From Euborellia annulipes (taxonomy: Eukaryota > Arthropoda > Insecta > Dermaptera > Anisolabididae): a stretch of DNA of 64,000 nt. The stretch covers positions 1 to 64,000 of the forward strand of contig JAKCPI010027372.1 of NCBI GenBank assembly GCA_023213315.1. Reading direction: 5' to 3'. A program made the position numbers and the translations under genes. Position 1 is the first letter of the stretch. Each line of letters opens with the position of its first letter. Of this stretch, positions 9,972 to 24,000 are shown one piece after another. The notes under the pieces were generated by a model, which searched no databases, was not told the origin of the DNA, and worked only from the letters and a program-made list of their open reading frames with translations.

Positions 9972-12900
9972 TTCCGTACTGTTGGGAACTAAATATACGG
10001 CAAGTACGACCGAAACAAGATTTTTAGTTGAAACCGAATTTTGGCTTCAATTTTAGTTTTGACAGAAACCGTAACCGAAATCAAAACTTATTTTAAACTT
10101 TTTCTTAAAATTTCCTATACAAAATTCATCTTTTTTTTTTAGTAAAATTTCCATTTTTCCCTCTTGCGAAAATAATTGACCTTTTTTTAAGTGCGAATTT
10201 CACTCTACGTTTTTTTTTAGTATACGAGCATAATCCTCCTATCTTTTCAAACTCAGGTTTCGGGCAGGGCGAAGTTTCGGCTGAAATTTGGCCGAAACTG
10301 GCCGAATCCGAAACTTCTGTCGGTTCCTAAGGTCACACAAAAAAATCTGGTGCCACTAGTCACACCAGATTTTTTGTTTCTCTGTTGATGTAGCCTATAT
10401 ATTTATTGACTGCCCCCCCTGTTGATAAGTTTGCCCCACTCCTGCCCCCCCTCTGAGAATAAGCTAGCGCCGTCACTGTATCTAGCCTCTCAGTTTGGGG
10501 GGGGGAAGCTCAACTAGGGCGCCGGGGTGAAGCCCCCTGGACTCCCTTCCTCGATTTCGGCGGGCGAATTTCTTACACCCTCTAATAGCTTAAAAAAAAA
10601 AAAAAAAATATTAAATATAAAGAGTCTATATACAGTACATAATATTTTTGTAAGAAAATCATTTTATATAGTTTTAATATAATTTTAAAAGAAAAATCTA
10701 TCAATTTTTTACTTTCTCTTACCTATGTATATATGTAATATATATATAGAGAGAAAGTATTGGATTCATGTCAAAAATTCGATGTCGAGATTTTGATGGA
10801 TCTTCACGTTTTGAGGTCCCCTGAATCCAAAAAAGTGGTTTTCGCGACATGGTCTGTCTGTGTGTGTGTCTGTGTGTCTGTGTTCAATTTTAAGCATGAA
10901 GGAATTGAGCTATGAGGCTGAAATTTTATATTTAAGTTAAACATCCCCCGGGACCGGAAAAATAAGCTTTTAATCAAAATCGGCCAAAGAGTACTAGTAC
11001 TTTACTGATGTACTTTTTCAGTTTTTTTCGATTTTCTCAAAATTTGCTCCAACGATTTTTTTTTAAATTCAAAAATCAATTAATTTTTAGATTCTCTTTA
11101 AAATGTATATTCTCATTTTGCAATTGAAATCTTCTGAAGACCACTTTACTCTTGTATTTCATAGGGAAGATAGGAGAAATGGTTGCCATGGTAACAAAAT
11201 ATAAATATTTTCCCATACTTATAAATTTTACATCTGAATTCAAATGTTCCGTACTGTCGGGAACTAAATATATGTCGACACAAAAAATCTGGTGTGACAA
11301 GCACAGAACACAACTTTCGATTACCGAAGGTAAGAGAAAGTTGTGTGCTGTGCGCCAGTCACACCAGATTTTTTTTTTTAGCAAACTTATGGAAAAATTC
11401 TCATTCAATGATGGCAGGCTAGTCTAACAGCCGTTATACTATTAGTCTATATCTGGCCTATATTTATATATTTATATGCTTTTAATAAAGATACATAATA
11501 TATAATAACATTCATTGTTAAAAGATCAATGAAAATCAACAAAATGCATTAAATTATTAGCTACCATTCTGACATCTCTTGGCAAATTTTTGTAATAGGT
11601 GTTTTTTTTTTGTGCCTTACTTTTGAAGACACACAACGCCCTCTTATCGGGAAAAATATGCGTAACATCTACCTCCTGAACCTCCTTAATTGAAAACAAA
11701 AAATGGGATATTATTTTCATTGCCTGTTTTTTGGAACATAAATGTTGAATTCGGGGTCCCCTTTGCTTGCAGAAGATTTTTCAGAACCTTGTTCCGGAAA
11801 CGCTGATATACAACCAGCGGCGTAACTAGCCGGAGAGGGCGAAGCTCAACAAGGGCGTCGTTTTTTAAGTTGTAATATAATTTAAAAGAAAACTATCCGT
11901 GTTTTTGGACAATCAATGGAAAGAATATGATAAAATCACCGTCCCTGGGCTATATTTTAGATGCTCTGGGGCGCCTATGTCGGTATAGAGGGGCGCCAAA
12001 GGCTTGAAGCGCCTGGGGCGGAGGAAGCGAGCGCTCCCCTTCGTCCCCACCTAGTTACGCTACTGTATACAACATAATCTAATAAATACACATAGAAAAC
12101 TCAAACAATTTGACTAAGTATTTGAACAAAAAAAAAATGATGAAGGGAGAGAGGATGTCAGTCAAAAAGGAGCCAAAAGGAAGCCAAAAAGAAGTTCTTA
12201 GTGGAGATTTTTATTCGATAGAGGCTCTTTTTTGGCTGACTTCCATTTTAATCGCTGAACAGCCACTTCTCTTATCAACATCTTTGAACAAAAAATTAGA
12301 AAATCGAGGTTGCTTTATTGCAATATTTTCGTATTGTATTCATTTTTAATTTGACAAATATCTGAATGCCTGCATTCATAAATAACCATCCTTGTTAAGG
12401 TTTTGGCCAGGTTTTCCTTAACAGCTTAAGGCGAATGTCGGGATGGCTAATGCGACGTTTACTCCTGGTCTCGTGGCTTGCGTGAATTTTTTGATATTGT
12501 TTTTTTTTTTATTTCTTTCGATGGAAATGCATGAACATGTTGATTGTTAATGGGCATGCATTTCTATTTATTTATTTATTTTATTTTCTTTTTTTTTTTT
12601 TTTTTTCTTTTTTCCTTTTGTTTTGTTTTGTTTTGTTGTATTTGTTATTGTATTTAAATTTGTATTGTGTTTGTTGGACCTAGCCACCGAGGACTGGTGC
12701 CTCTAAGCGGGTCGTAATAAATTTATTTATTTATTTATTTATTTATATATGTTATGTTTAAACATATTAAAACGGTTATTATTATTTATTATCTAATAAA
12801 TACACAGTGGCGGATCCAGAAGTGTTTCTCGGGGGGGGGGGGTAATCTGGAGTGACTGGTCGCACAGCACACTATTTTTTCTTAATTTCGGTAATTTAAA

Positions 12901-15059
12901 GGCGCATTCTGTACTTGTTTGCCAGAATATAAATACAAATCAAATTTTTAAGTATTCATTTTTAAAATTTTACATTAAAAATACATTTTTTTCGAAAAAA
13001 AGTATTTTTTCAAATCTCAGGGGGGTAATTACCCGTTTTACCCTCCTTGTATCCGCCCTTGTAAATACAGTATATACGTCCTTTAGAAATTAATTTCTTT
13101 TATTTAAATTTTTTTTCGTCATTTAAATCCTCTCCCTATTTATTTCGGCCAATTCAATTTTTGTCGGTTGAATAACCCTTGATCTCTAGGACACGAGGCA
13201 AAAACTCTACCACTCCGCTAGGGCTTAGAAGCAGAAAAAACAGAAAAATCTATCACCGGCCCGCAATAGAATACTTTACTTTTAAAACTTCCATCTCCAT
13301 CTGGATTCGACAGAAATCCACGCTCTAAATCAATCGTCTTTTATATAATTAAAATTAATTACATTCATTAAGAGGAAACGATACAAAGATTCTGCACTAT
13401 AGAATTGAATTTTGAAGTAACTATTTATTAAAATTATTATTTTATTGAAAAATATCAATTATGTATTCGAATATAATTAGGCTAGTGTACATCCATGATA
13501 TTAAAGGGGCACTGGGCTTCCTGAACCGAAACAGTTGGCCTGCCAGGCAGCAGCCCCCCATTTGCTTTTGCTCCCTCCTGCGTCATCGTCCCAGCCTGTG
13601 ACGTCATCAGAGAGCGCGGCTGGAGGGGGAAAATCGAAGCCGATACTACTGTAATGTGCACGTGTCTATGTGCCAGTCTGTGTGTCCTCTCTCTCTTGTA
13701 TATTCTTCACCTAGGGGTTGAAAATTATTATTTTATTGATTTGATATATTTATAGATTAAAGAAGAAAAAAATATTATTTGTTAATTTTGCGCTTCGTTT
13801 ATTCCATTTTTTTGTCTTGAAAAAAAAAAAAAAAAAAAATATAAAAATAAAATAGACTTTGGTTAAAATTTATTTGTTTAAAATGAAGTCCAATTAATGA
13901 AATTTTATTTTTTGATGAGTTTGAATCCCAGGATGTCTAGATTATTACACACCAACAAACTCACAAAAAGTACAATCCAAATGTGAGCTAACAAAGGCTG
14001 GATAAGGTGGGATGCGGAGGAGAGCAGCCAGGAAGGAAGTCTCTATTGAATAAATTAAAGTCCCGATTCGGGGCGAATTCCGAAATGACTTCCTCCACAT
14101 CTCACCTTATCAATTCTTCACAGCTACATTTCCTCATTAGCTAATAAACTCTAATTCGTATCAACGGGAGCAAAGTGGTTACGCATGTTTTTCTCGCTAA
14201 GATGGCGTAGTGTGTCATAAAAAGTATGCCTAAAAATCAAGTAATTCAAACATTTGCCAAGAGATGTCAGAATGGTAGCTAATAATATTTAATGCATTTG
14301 TTTGATTTTCATTGATCTTTTGACAATAAATACTTTATAAATGTTATTATATATTATGTATCTTTTATAAAAGCATAAAAATATATAAATATAGGCTAAT
14401 AGTATATCGGCTGCTAATTTTTGAATTACTTGATTTTTAGGCATACTTTTTATGACACACTACGCCATCTTAGCGAGAAAAACATGCGTAACCACTTTGC
14501 TCCCGTTGCTCCTTAAGTAATAATAATAGGAATTAGAGTTTATTAGCTAATGAGGAAATGTAGCTGTGAAGAATTGATAAGGTGAGATGTGGAGGAAGTC
14601 ATTTCGGAATTCGCCCCGAATCGGGACTTTAATTTATTCAATAGAGACTTCCTTCCTGGCTGCTCTCCTCCGCATCCCACCTTATCCAGCCTTTGTTAGC
14701 ACACATTTGGATTGTACTTTTTGTGAGTTTGTTGGTGTGTAATAATCTAGAGATCCTGGAATTCAAACTCATCAAGACTAGCCTGCCATCTATTGCAAGA
14801 AGGCTGAACTAATTTGACAGTTGGTATTTAAATAAATCATCTAAGCTTATTTTAAAAATTTCTTAATTAATATGTAATTAATAATAACAATAAATTCATT
14901 TTTAAATTAAAAAAAAATCTGGTGTGACTGGCGCACAGCACACAACTTTCTCTTACCTTCGGTAATCGAAAGATGTGTTCTGTGCTTGTCACACCAGATT
15001 TTTCGTGTCGAAATATATTTAGTTCCCGACAGTACGGAACATATGAATTCAGATGAAAA

Positions 15060-15091
<32 letters not shown>

Positions 15092-18000
15092 CACACTTTT
15101 TTCTCATTCACACACACATTCACACACACATTCATGCAGTCTTTTCGGCAACTTAGGCCATTTAAGACTTTGACGATAACCGTTGTAGAGAATATATATT
15201 GTGGGTTCAGGCATTTCTATTTAAGCCATCTGGTATCCAAATGGCTTAAATAAAATCATCGGACTGCCTGGGTCCGAACCCGCGACGTTTGGTATAGGAG
15301 GTAGGCACGCTACCTACTACGCCAGACCCGGGGGCGATGACAAATTTATAAGTATGGGAAAATATTTATATTTTGTTACCATGACAACCATTTCTCCTAT
15401 CCTTCCCTATGAAATACAAGAGTAAAGTGGTCTTCAGAAGATTTCAATGTCAAAATGAGAATATACATTTTAAAGAGCATCTAAAAAATAATTGATTTTT
15501 GAATTTAAAAAAAAAAATCGTTGGAGCAAATTTTGAGAAAATCGAAAAAAACTGAAAAAGTACATCAGTAAAGTACTAGTACTCTTTGGCCGATTTTGAT
15601 TAAAAGCTTATTTTCCCGGTCCCGGGGGGTGTTTAACTTAAATATAAAATTTCAACCTCATAGCTCAATTCCTTCATGCTTAAAATTGAACACACACACA
15701 CACACCTACCCACCCACACACCCACACAGACACACAGACAGACCATGTCGCGAAAACCACTTTTTTGGATTCACGGGACCTCAAAACGTGAAGATCCATC
15801 AAAATCTCGACATCGAATTTTTGACATGAATCCAATACTTTCTCTCTATATATATATTACATATATACATAGGTAAGAGAAAGTAATAAATACATGCTCT
15901 CAAATTATGTTCTGTCAGCCTCATAATCATATGCAATTTGACAAAAAAGTGGGCAGGCGAATTTTCTAAAAAGTACTTATGCTTATGAGTGACATAACAA
16001 TAAACATGGAATTAATTAATTATCTTTAAATATACATTTAGAAAATATATTTGATGGAAATATAAATCATGAAATATGTATGTTTATTTTATTATTAGGG
16101 CCTACTAGTAAATTACTATTCCTATTATAAACATTATTAATTACCATATGCATGTTATTATTTCATTAAATTTAATTTTTAAGGGTAAATTTTCCAAAAA
16201 TTGGAATTTCAGATTCTCATTAAGTGCAATTTAGACAAAATAATTAGAGATATGAATAATAATAATAGTCATCTGAATGTTGTTTTTACTTTCTCTTACC
16301 TCTATTTTTTTTTTTTTTTTTTTTTTTTTTAAACATTCACACTTTTTTCTCATTCGCACTCACACTCACACACACATTCACACAGTCTTTTCGGCAACTT
16401 AGGCCCTTTAAGACTTTGACGATAACCGTTGTAATATATATTATCTATTGTGGGTTCAGGCATTTCTATTTAAGCCATCTGGTATCCAAATGGCTTAAAT
16501 AAAATCATCGGACTGCCTGGGTCCGAACCCGCGACGTTTGGTATAGGAGGTATTTTTATTTATTTATTTGAGTTTGGTATAGGAGGTAGACACGCTACCT
16601 ACTACGCCACACCCGGGGGCCTCTTACCTCTATATATGTAATGTATATAGAGAGAGAAAGTATTGGATTCATGTCAAAAATTCGATGTCGAGATTTTGAT
16701 GGATCTTCACGTTTTGAGGTCCCATGAATCCAAAAAAGTGGTTTTCGCGACATGGTCTGTCTGACTGTGTGAGTGTGTGTCTGTGTGTCTGTGAACAAAA
16801 TATCTCAAGAAGGGAAAGAGCTAGGAGGTTGAAATTTTATATTTAAGTTAGGCACCCCCATGGAACGTGACACGAAGCTTTTGAACAAAATCGACCAAAG
16901 AGTACTAGTACTTTACTGATGCACTTTTTCAGTTTTTTTCGATTTTCTCTAAATTTGCTCCAACGATTTTGATTAAAATTCAAAAATCAATTATTTTTTA
17001 GATTCTCAATAAAATGTATATTCTCATTTTGTGATTGAAATCTTCTGAAGACCACTTTACTCTTGTACTCCATAGAAAAGATAGGAGAAATGGTTGCCAT
17101 GGTAACAAAATATAATAATTTCCCCATAGTTATAAATTTTACATCTTGAAATTCGAATGTACCCTACTGTCGGAAACTAAATACATGTCGACACAAAAAA
17201 TCTGGTGAGACAAGCACAGTACACAACTTTCGATTACCGAAGGTAAGAGAAAGTTGTGTGCTGTGCGCCAGTCACACCAGATTTTTGGAATTAAAAGTGC
17301 AAGCTTATTATGATATAACTAGGCGGGGTCGAGCTGCAGGATATTTCCATCTAAATAATATTTTCTAAATAAATAAAATAAAATTTAAGAATTTTCTTTA
17401 AATATATAGAACATGTTGAAAATTAAATGCCAATAATTAAAAAAAAACTTTTTATTTATTTATTAATATTAAAAATTATTCTGAAACCATTAAATAAATT
17501 ACAAAAAAAAAAAAAAAATGCACAAGAAGAGAGATTCGAACTCGGGATTTTTTGTTTACAAAGAATGCGCACTACCGATCTAGCCATCGCGACCTTTGTA
17601 AATGTTATTGTTAGTAACGGCTTAGGGCATGCAGGCAAAATCTTTAACATTTTTTTTTTTTAGACGAACGGTTGAGAAGCGCGTTCTCTCACTTTAACAG
17701 AATTCGTTTTTCATCAAGTATTACACATAAAAAAATTTTCGTTCAAATCGGTGTTATCAAGGCTATGCACTCCCCTTGTAAAATAAAGTGAATAATCTCA
17801 AGAATATTATTTAAATTAATGAATTATTTTTCCTTTACTTTTCCTTTAAAAATATACATTTGGAATTTATAAATTAGGCCTACTCTATATGGGTGATTCT
17901 TTTACAAACCGAACACTTTCTGACCGACATGTTTTTGATTTGGATGAAATTTTTTTTACGGGTTCTATAACGAAAAAAAAGATAGCCATCCGCGAGGATT

Positions 18001-21000
18001 TTCTTTTTCTTTAATATTTTGGGAAATATCGAGGGTCGAAAATGTGCAAATTTGATGATTTTCTGCTTAGACGCTCACTTTTAAAAATTCATAACTCTGG
18101 TTCTATTTGAGCTAGAAAAAAACTTTTTTTACCATTTTAAAGCTAAAAGAGTGAACTTTAAGAAAAAAATTGTTCCACCAAAATTTATTAAAGATTTCAC
18201 ATTGTTATCAACAATTGAAATCTTAAAATCGATTTTTAACAATGGGGCCCCAACTGTATTGCATTTTTATTATAACCATCGCATTCTACGTCGAATTTTA
18301 TACCGATAACGGTTTTTTAATCGATGGAGAATCAATTAGTACTATTGAAAAAAAATCCCGCCAAGTGCTCTCATGCGGTAAAATGACGTCATATCAAAAA
18401 TAAGAAAAAAAAGTCCGGGGGTATTGAACCACTCTTTCCAAAACTATATTTAGATTTAATGTAGCTTTTATGGTCAAGTAGCTATCCGTTGCACAAGTAG
18501 GGCTATTTTTCGATATTTTTTTGCCTAAAAAATGAGGTTTTTCGAGAAAAAAACTAATTTTAGAGTTAATTACTCCGGATTTTTTTTACTTATTCTATTA
18601 GAGGTTTTCTTTCTGCACCAAATGACATCCCATTTAGTCTGATCTGATTAGCCGTTCGGAATCTACAGGGGTTTAAACTTTCAAATTAGAATTTACCGCA
18701 GCACGGTAAAATAAAATGGTAGGAAAAAAATAAATGGTGAAATCTTTAGCTGAAAACTCATTCTTTCTAACCGTATATTTCCCATAATTATACCTCTTAA
18801 GACAGAAGAGTTATTCAAGCCGATAAACTTTTTTCGTGCAAAGATTTTTTTTCTTGCCCTAGAGCATGAACGAAAAAGTTTATCGGCTTGAATAACTCTT
18901 CTGTCTTAAGAGGTATAATTATGGGAAATATACGGTTAGAAAGAATGAGTTTTCAGCTAAAGATTTCACCATTTATTTTTTTCCTACCATTTTATTTTAC
19001 CGTGCTGCGGTAAATTCTAATTTGAAAGTTTAAACCCCTGTAGATTCCGAACGGCTAATCAGATCAGACTAAATGGGATGTCATTTGGTGCAGAAAGAAA
19101 ACCTCTAATAGAATAAGTAAAAAAATCCGGAGTAATTAACTCTAAAATTAGTTTTTTTCTCGAAAAACCTCATTTTTTAGGCAAAAAAATATCGAAAAAT
19201 AGCCCTACTTGTGCAACGGATAGCTACTTGACCATAAAAGCTACATTAAATCTAAATATAGTTTTGGAAAGAGTGGTTCAATGCCCTCGGACTTTTTTTT
19301 TCTTATTTTTGATATGACGTCATTTTACCGCATGAGAGCACTTGGCGGGATTTTTTTTCAATAGTACTAATTGATTCTCCATCGATTAAAAAACCGTTAT
19401 CGGTATAAAATTCGACGTAGAATGCGATGGTTATAATAAAAATGCAATACAGTTGGGGCCCCATTGTTAAAAATCGATTTTAAGATTTCAATTGTTGATA
19501 ACAATGTGAAATCTTTAATAAATTTTGGTGGAACAATTTTTTTCTTAAAGTTCACTCTTTTAGCTTTAAAATGGTAAAAAAAAGTTTTTTTCTAGCTCAA
19601 ATAGAACCAGAGTTATGAATTTTTAAAAGTGAGCGTCTAAGCAGAAAATCATCAAATTTGCACATTTTCGACCCTCGATATTTCCCAAAATATTAAAGTA
19701 AAAAGAAAATCCTCGCGGATGGCTATCTTTTTTTTCGTTATAGAACCCGTAAAAAAAATTTCATCCAAATCAAAAACATGTCGGTCAGAAAGTGTTCGGT
19801 TTGTAAAAGAATCACCCATATGTGAAAAATTTGATAAGAGCTTTGACTTTATCACGGGCAAGGGCAAATACAAGGGGGGAAAGCGGGCAATTACCCTCCC
19901 CCCCCCCGAGATTCGAGAAAAAAATTTTTGATATTAAAATTTTATTTTTAATATAAAATTTTAAAAATTAATACTTACATTTGATTTGTAAATATATTCT
20001 GGTAAACAAAAACGGAATGCACTTTTAAATTACCGAAAGTAAGACAAAATTGTGTGCTGAGCGACCAGTTACACCAGATTACTCCCCCCCCCCACTAAGA
20101 AACTTTTCTGGACCCGCTCTTGATCATGGACATAAATATAGGGTGCCCAGAAGTTCTCTTTTTGATCTAAAAATATGTGTCGGGTATCTTTTCTCAAATT
20201 TGGTATTTTGTTTTCAAATTTTGTATAAATTATAATTTTTTAATAATAAAGAAAATTCTTAAAAGATTTCATTTTTTTTGCAATGAGTTAATTACTAACG
20301 TTATTTATATTTGTTTTATTCTTTTTTAAATGGATTATTTTCTTAGAAAACTCAATTTTATAATTAGGAAAATAAATCGTAAGCTAAATACATATATAAA
20401 TACAGTGGCGGTCCCAGGATTTTGTCAAGGGGGGGGGCCCAAATTTTTTTTTATTTTTTTTTATTCATTTAAGCTCTTTTTTTTGTAGCGAAGGCCATTT
20501 AGACCTATTTTATATATTTATTTCATCTGGTTTGGTAGCTAATGGCCCAAAATTTATGATGTAGCGAAGGTAAAGAATAGGGTGGCGCAAAAATCCGACT
20601 AATTTTTTTTTTCGACCTCGTGTTAGTCTAAATCCGAAGAGAGGTCGATTTGCACGTATTTTATATGAAATCTAAAATGTTAAATAATATGTCGTGAATT
20701 TAAAAACTAATTTTTTTTTTTTCAAAATTACACAATAAAGATAATTTTATCACGAATCCAATGATGTACGGTTGCCTGCGGAAAACCAGTGCTGAATCCC
20801 GGTTGCTGCGGTTTCTTTACAGATGCACTTTTTCGGTTTTTTTTTAGATTTTCTCAAAATTCCTTCTTACGATTTTGATTAAAATTAAAAAAACAATTAT
20901 TTTTTAGACTCTCTTTAAAATAAATGTATATTCTCATTATTGGGTTGAAAACTTTTGAAGACCATTTTACTCTTGTACTTCATAGGAAAGAAAAGAAATG

Positions 21001-24000
21001 GTTGGCATGGTAACAAAATATAAATATTTTCCTATACTTATAAATTTTACATCTTGAATTCGAATGTACCGTACTGTCAGAAATTAAAAATATGTCGACA
21101 CAAACAAATCTGGTGTGAGAAGCACAGGACATAATTTTCGATTCTTCTTAGGTAATCGAAACTTATGTACCATGGCAACCATTTCTCCTGTCTTTCCTAT
21201 GAAGTACAAGAGTAAATTAAAGTGTTCTTCAAAAGTTTTCAACCCGATAATGAGAATATACATTTATTTTAGAGAGAGTCTAAAAAATAATTGTTTTTTG
21301 AATTTTAATCAAAATCGTAAGAAGGAATTTTGAGAAAATCTAAAAAAAAAACCGAAAAAGTACATCTGTAAAGTAACCGCAGCAACCGGGATTCAGCACA
21401 GGTTTTCCGCAGGCAACCGTACATCATTGGATTCGTGATAAAATTATCTTTATTGTGTAATTTTGAAAAAAAAAAATTAGTTTTTAAATTTGTAATTAAT
21501 TATAGTTTGCACAGGAATTTTTCAGGCAACCTATTCAAGATATATTATTTAACATATTAAATTTAATGTAAAATACGTTTCATCCAATAAACAGCTGGGT
21601 GCAAATCGACTTCTCTTCGGATCCCCTACTATATGACAATATTTTAGTTTCTCATGTTTTAAGAGACCTCTCCAAAGATGAGCTCAAAAAAATTTTTAAG
21701 GGTTGAAAATTTGAGAAACTTATTTTTTCTCGTCTAAAATTTTACCATAACATGAAAAAAAAAATCGATTTTTGACGAATTTGAAATTTTTAAAAATTTT
21801 GAGGGGGTATGGAAAAATTTTTGAAAATGAGGCATTGAAATTTGCGTTTTTAGATACCCTGAGACGTGAAAAATTTATAATTTTTTTGTTTAGTTTTAAA
21901 ATATTAAATAAAACTTTTGAATTTTTGTCTGTCCAAAGGGGGGGGGGGGCCCGGGCCCCTCTGGGCCCCCCCCCCTGGGACCGCTAGTGTATAAATATAC
22001 ATAAACTCAAAATTAAAAGTGATTTTAAGATTATAATCAGCTAAATATAACCCTAAACTTTGCATTCTCAATATAATAAAATTAATGGAGATTTTTAACA
22101 TATGATGAGTAATATTTATAAATTGAAACCTCTAAAATAATGTTCTAAAAAGATTTCATGATATTTTGAACGGGTATCCTTATAAAAGTTAAATGAAATA
22201 TTTTTATTATTTTCCCATAGAGATGCATTGAAAATTTGAATTGGCGCTAAAATCAGGAAGAAAGATGGCGCGACCAATAGAAAAAAAGTTCCCGTATGGC
22301 CAGACTCTGATATACAGGGACTCTATCAGCTGACCTCCTAATAGCTTATATCTGGCCTATATTTATATATTTTTATGCTTTTATTAATATATAATAACAT
22401 AACAATAACAAGTAGTAAACTTCCTGATATCCTGATATATTATTTATTGAAATGTAGTCTATCTGGAGAACAGATTGTTTTTTTTTTGGGGGGGGGGATG
22501 GGGATTTTTTAGAATTGAATCCCCAAAGTTCACTTATTCATTGGCTTTTTGCATTTGCATGCCATTTTGGCCAAAACCTCCAAATATTAATCTCTTGTAA
22601 ATTTGTTGCTTGTGTTTTTTTGTTTTATAATTAGATCGCCCAGTTATCAAATAGCAACTGGGAAGAGACCCTCAACAGAAGGCAAAGCCATCCAGCCCAC
22701 TTCAACTTCAGTTCCTGCTCCCTCAGGACAATGGAACCATTCTGGAGTGATCCTCGAGCCTTCAAGTGCTGGTCAGATTCGCACTACCAACGGCTCCACG
22801 TCTGCCTCACATTTTCCGGGTAAATCTCTATCTTCAACCACTCTATTCCGTTTTTTTTAAATGGTTTTATTTTCTCGAAATAATTAACTCCATTAATCCT
22901 AATTAATTTAAGTGCATTTAACACCACACTAATCTTTTCGACGTAAATACAAAATTTTATTTGAAATATTTTGCCAGTTAATGCACACAAAATTTTTGAT
23001 AAATCTTAACTTATAGGCCTATAACAAAACTGTTTATTAGAATTGATTTTTTAACCCTAATTACAATTAAAATAAATTTCATCCCTCAGATTGGGAAGTG
23101 GATAGATTAACTTTAAGACAAAGGGATTGATTGGACCTCTTTTCGCCTGGCCAGGTGGCCCTCTATTTAGAAATAGGTTCCTCTCCTCTGCTCATGGCCG
23201 CGAGTTTAAAGATAAGTTTGGAACATTATCAATCAATATCGATAACCCTAAAAACCAAGAGATGTGGATTAGCACCGCAGCCAATAAGGTGATATTTTTT
23301 TTTCTAATCATTTGGATTAATATAAATAAAAAAATATTTGAATCCCGCAAGTACCGAAAAGCCCACGGGGCTTGGAGTAGTTGGTAGCGCGTCTACCTTC
23401 TATACCGAACGTCGCGGGTTCGGACCCCAGGCAGTCCGATGATTTTATTTAAGGCATTTGGATACCAAATGGCTTAAATAGAAATGGCTGAACCCCAATA
23501 TGTATAATAATCAATAACGGATATCGTTAAAAGTCTTAAATGGCCCAAGTTGCCGAAAAGACTGTGTAAATGAGTGTGTGAATGTGAGTGTAAATGAGAA
23601 TGAGGTTGCAATCAAGGGGAGGGGGGGTAAAGTGGTAATTACCCCCTCTCCCCGAGATTTCAGAAAAATATATATATTTTTTTTTTTTTTTTTTTTTTTT
23701 GAAAAAAATTGTATTTTTAACTAATACTTAAAAATCTGGTGTGACAAGCACAGCACACAACTTTCTCTTACCTTCGGTAATCGAAAGTTGTGTTCTGTGC
23801 TTGTCACACCAGATTTTTCGAGTCGACATATATTTAGTTTCCGCCAATATATTAGAAATTTAAGATGTCAAAATTATAAACATGGAAAAATATTTATATT
23901 TTGTTACCATGGCAACCATTTCTCCTATCTTTCCTATGAAGCACAAGAGTAAAGTGTGCTTCAAACAATTTTGAGGGCAAAACGCGAATATACATTTGAA

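Larger units (their letters stand above)
8953..10478. mobile_element. hAT-type non-autonomous element, 1.5 kb
   Basis: Ends CAGTGACGGCGCTA...TAGCGCCGTCACTG, perfect 14-bp inverted repeats, flanked by TATCTAGC at 8945-8952 and 10479-10486. No transposase reading frame. It carries a Helentron-like remnant and a SINE, and is inserted in another hAT-like end (CAGCGGCGTATCTAGCC at 8937). Confidence 0.85.

Noticed and set aside
12570..12755. CRISPR-like or satellite array
   Set aside because: Only simple T-rich and TTTA/ATTT runs; no spaced repeats. No CRISPR array exists anywhere in the window.
15596..15876. His/Thr-rich small frames (THTHT type)
   Set aside because: They are the CA-repeat tract of the Helentron-like element, seen in several copies.
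17507..17605. Functional tRNA gene
   Set aside because: A and B boxes are recognisable, but the acceptor and anticodon stems do not pair properly; more likely a SINE head.
19652..19931. Overlapping frames in the large palindrome
   Set aside because: The frames are mirrored in both arms, short, and have no recognisable motif.
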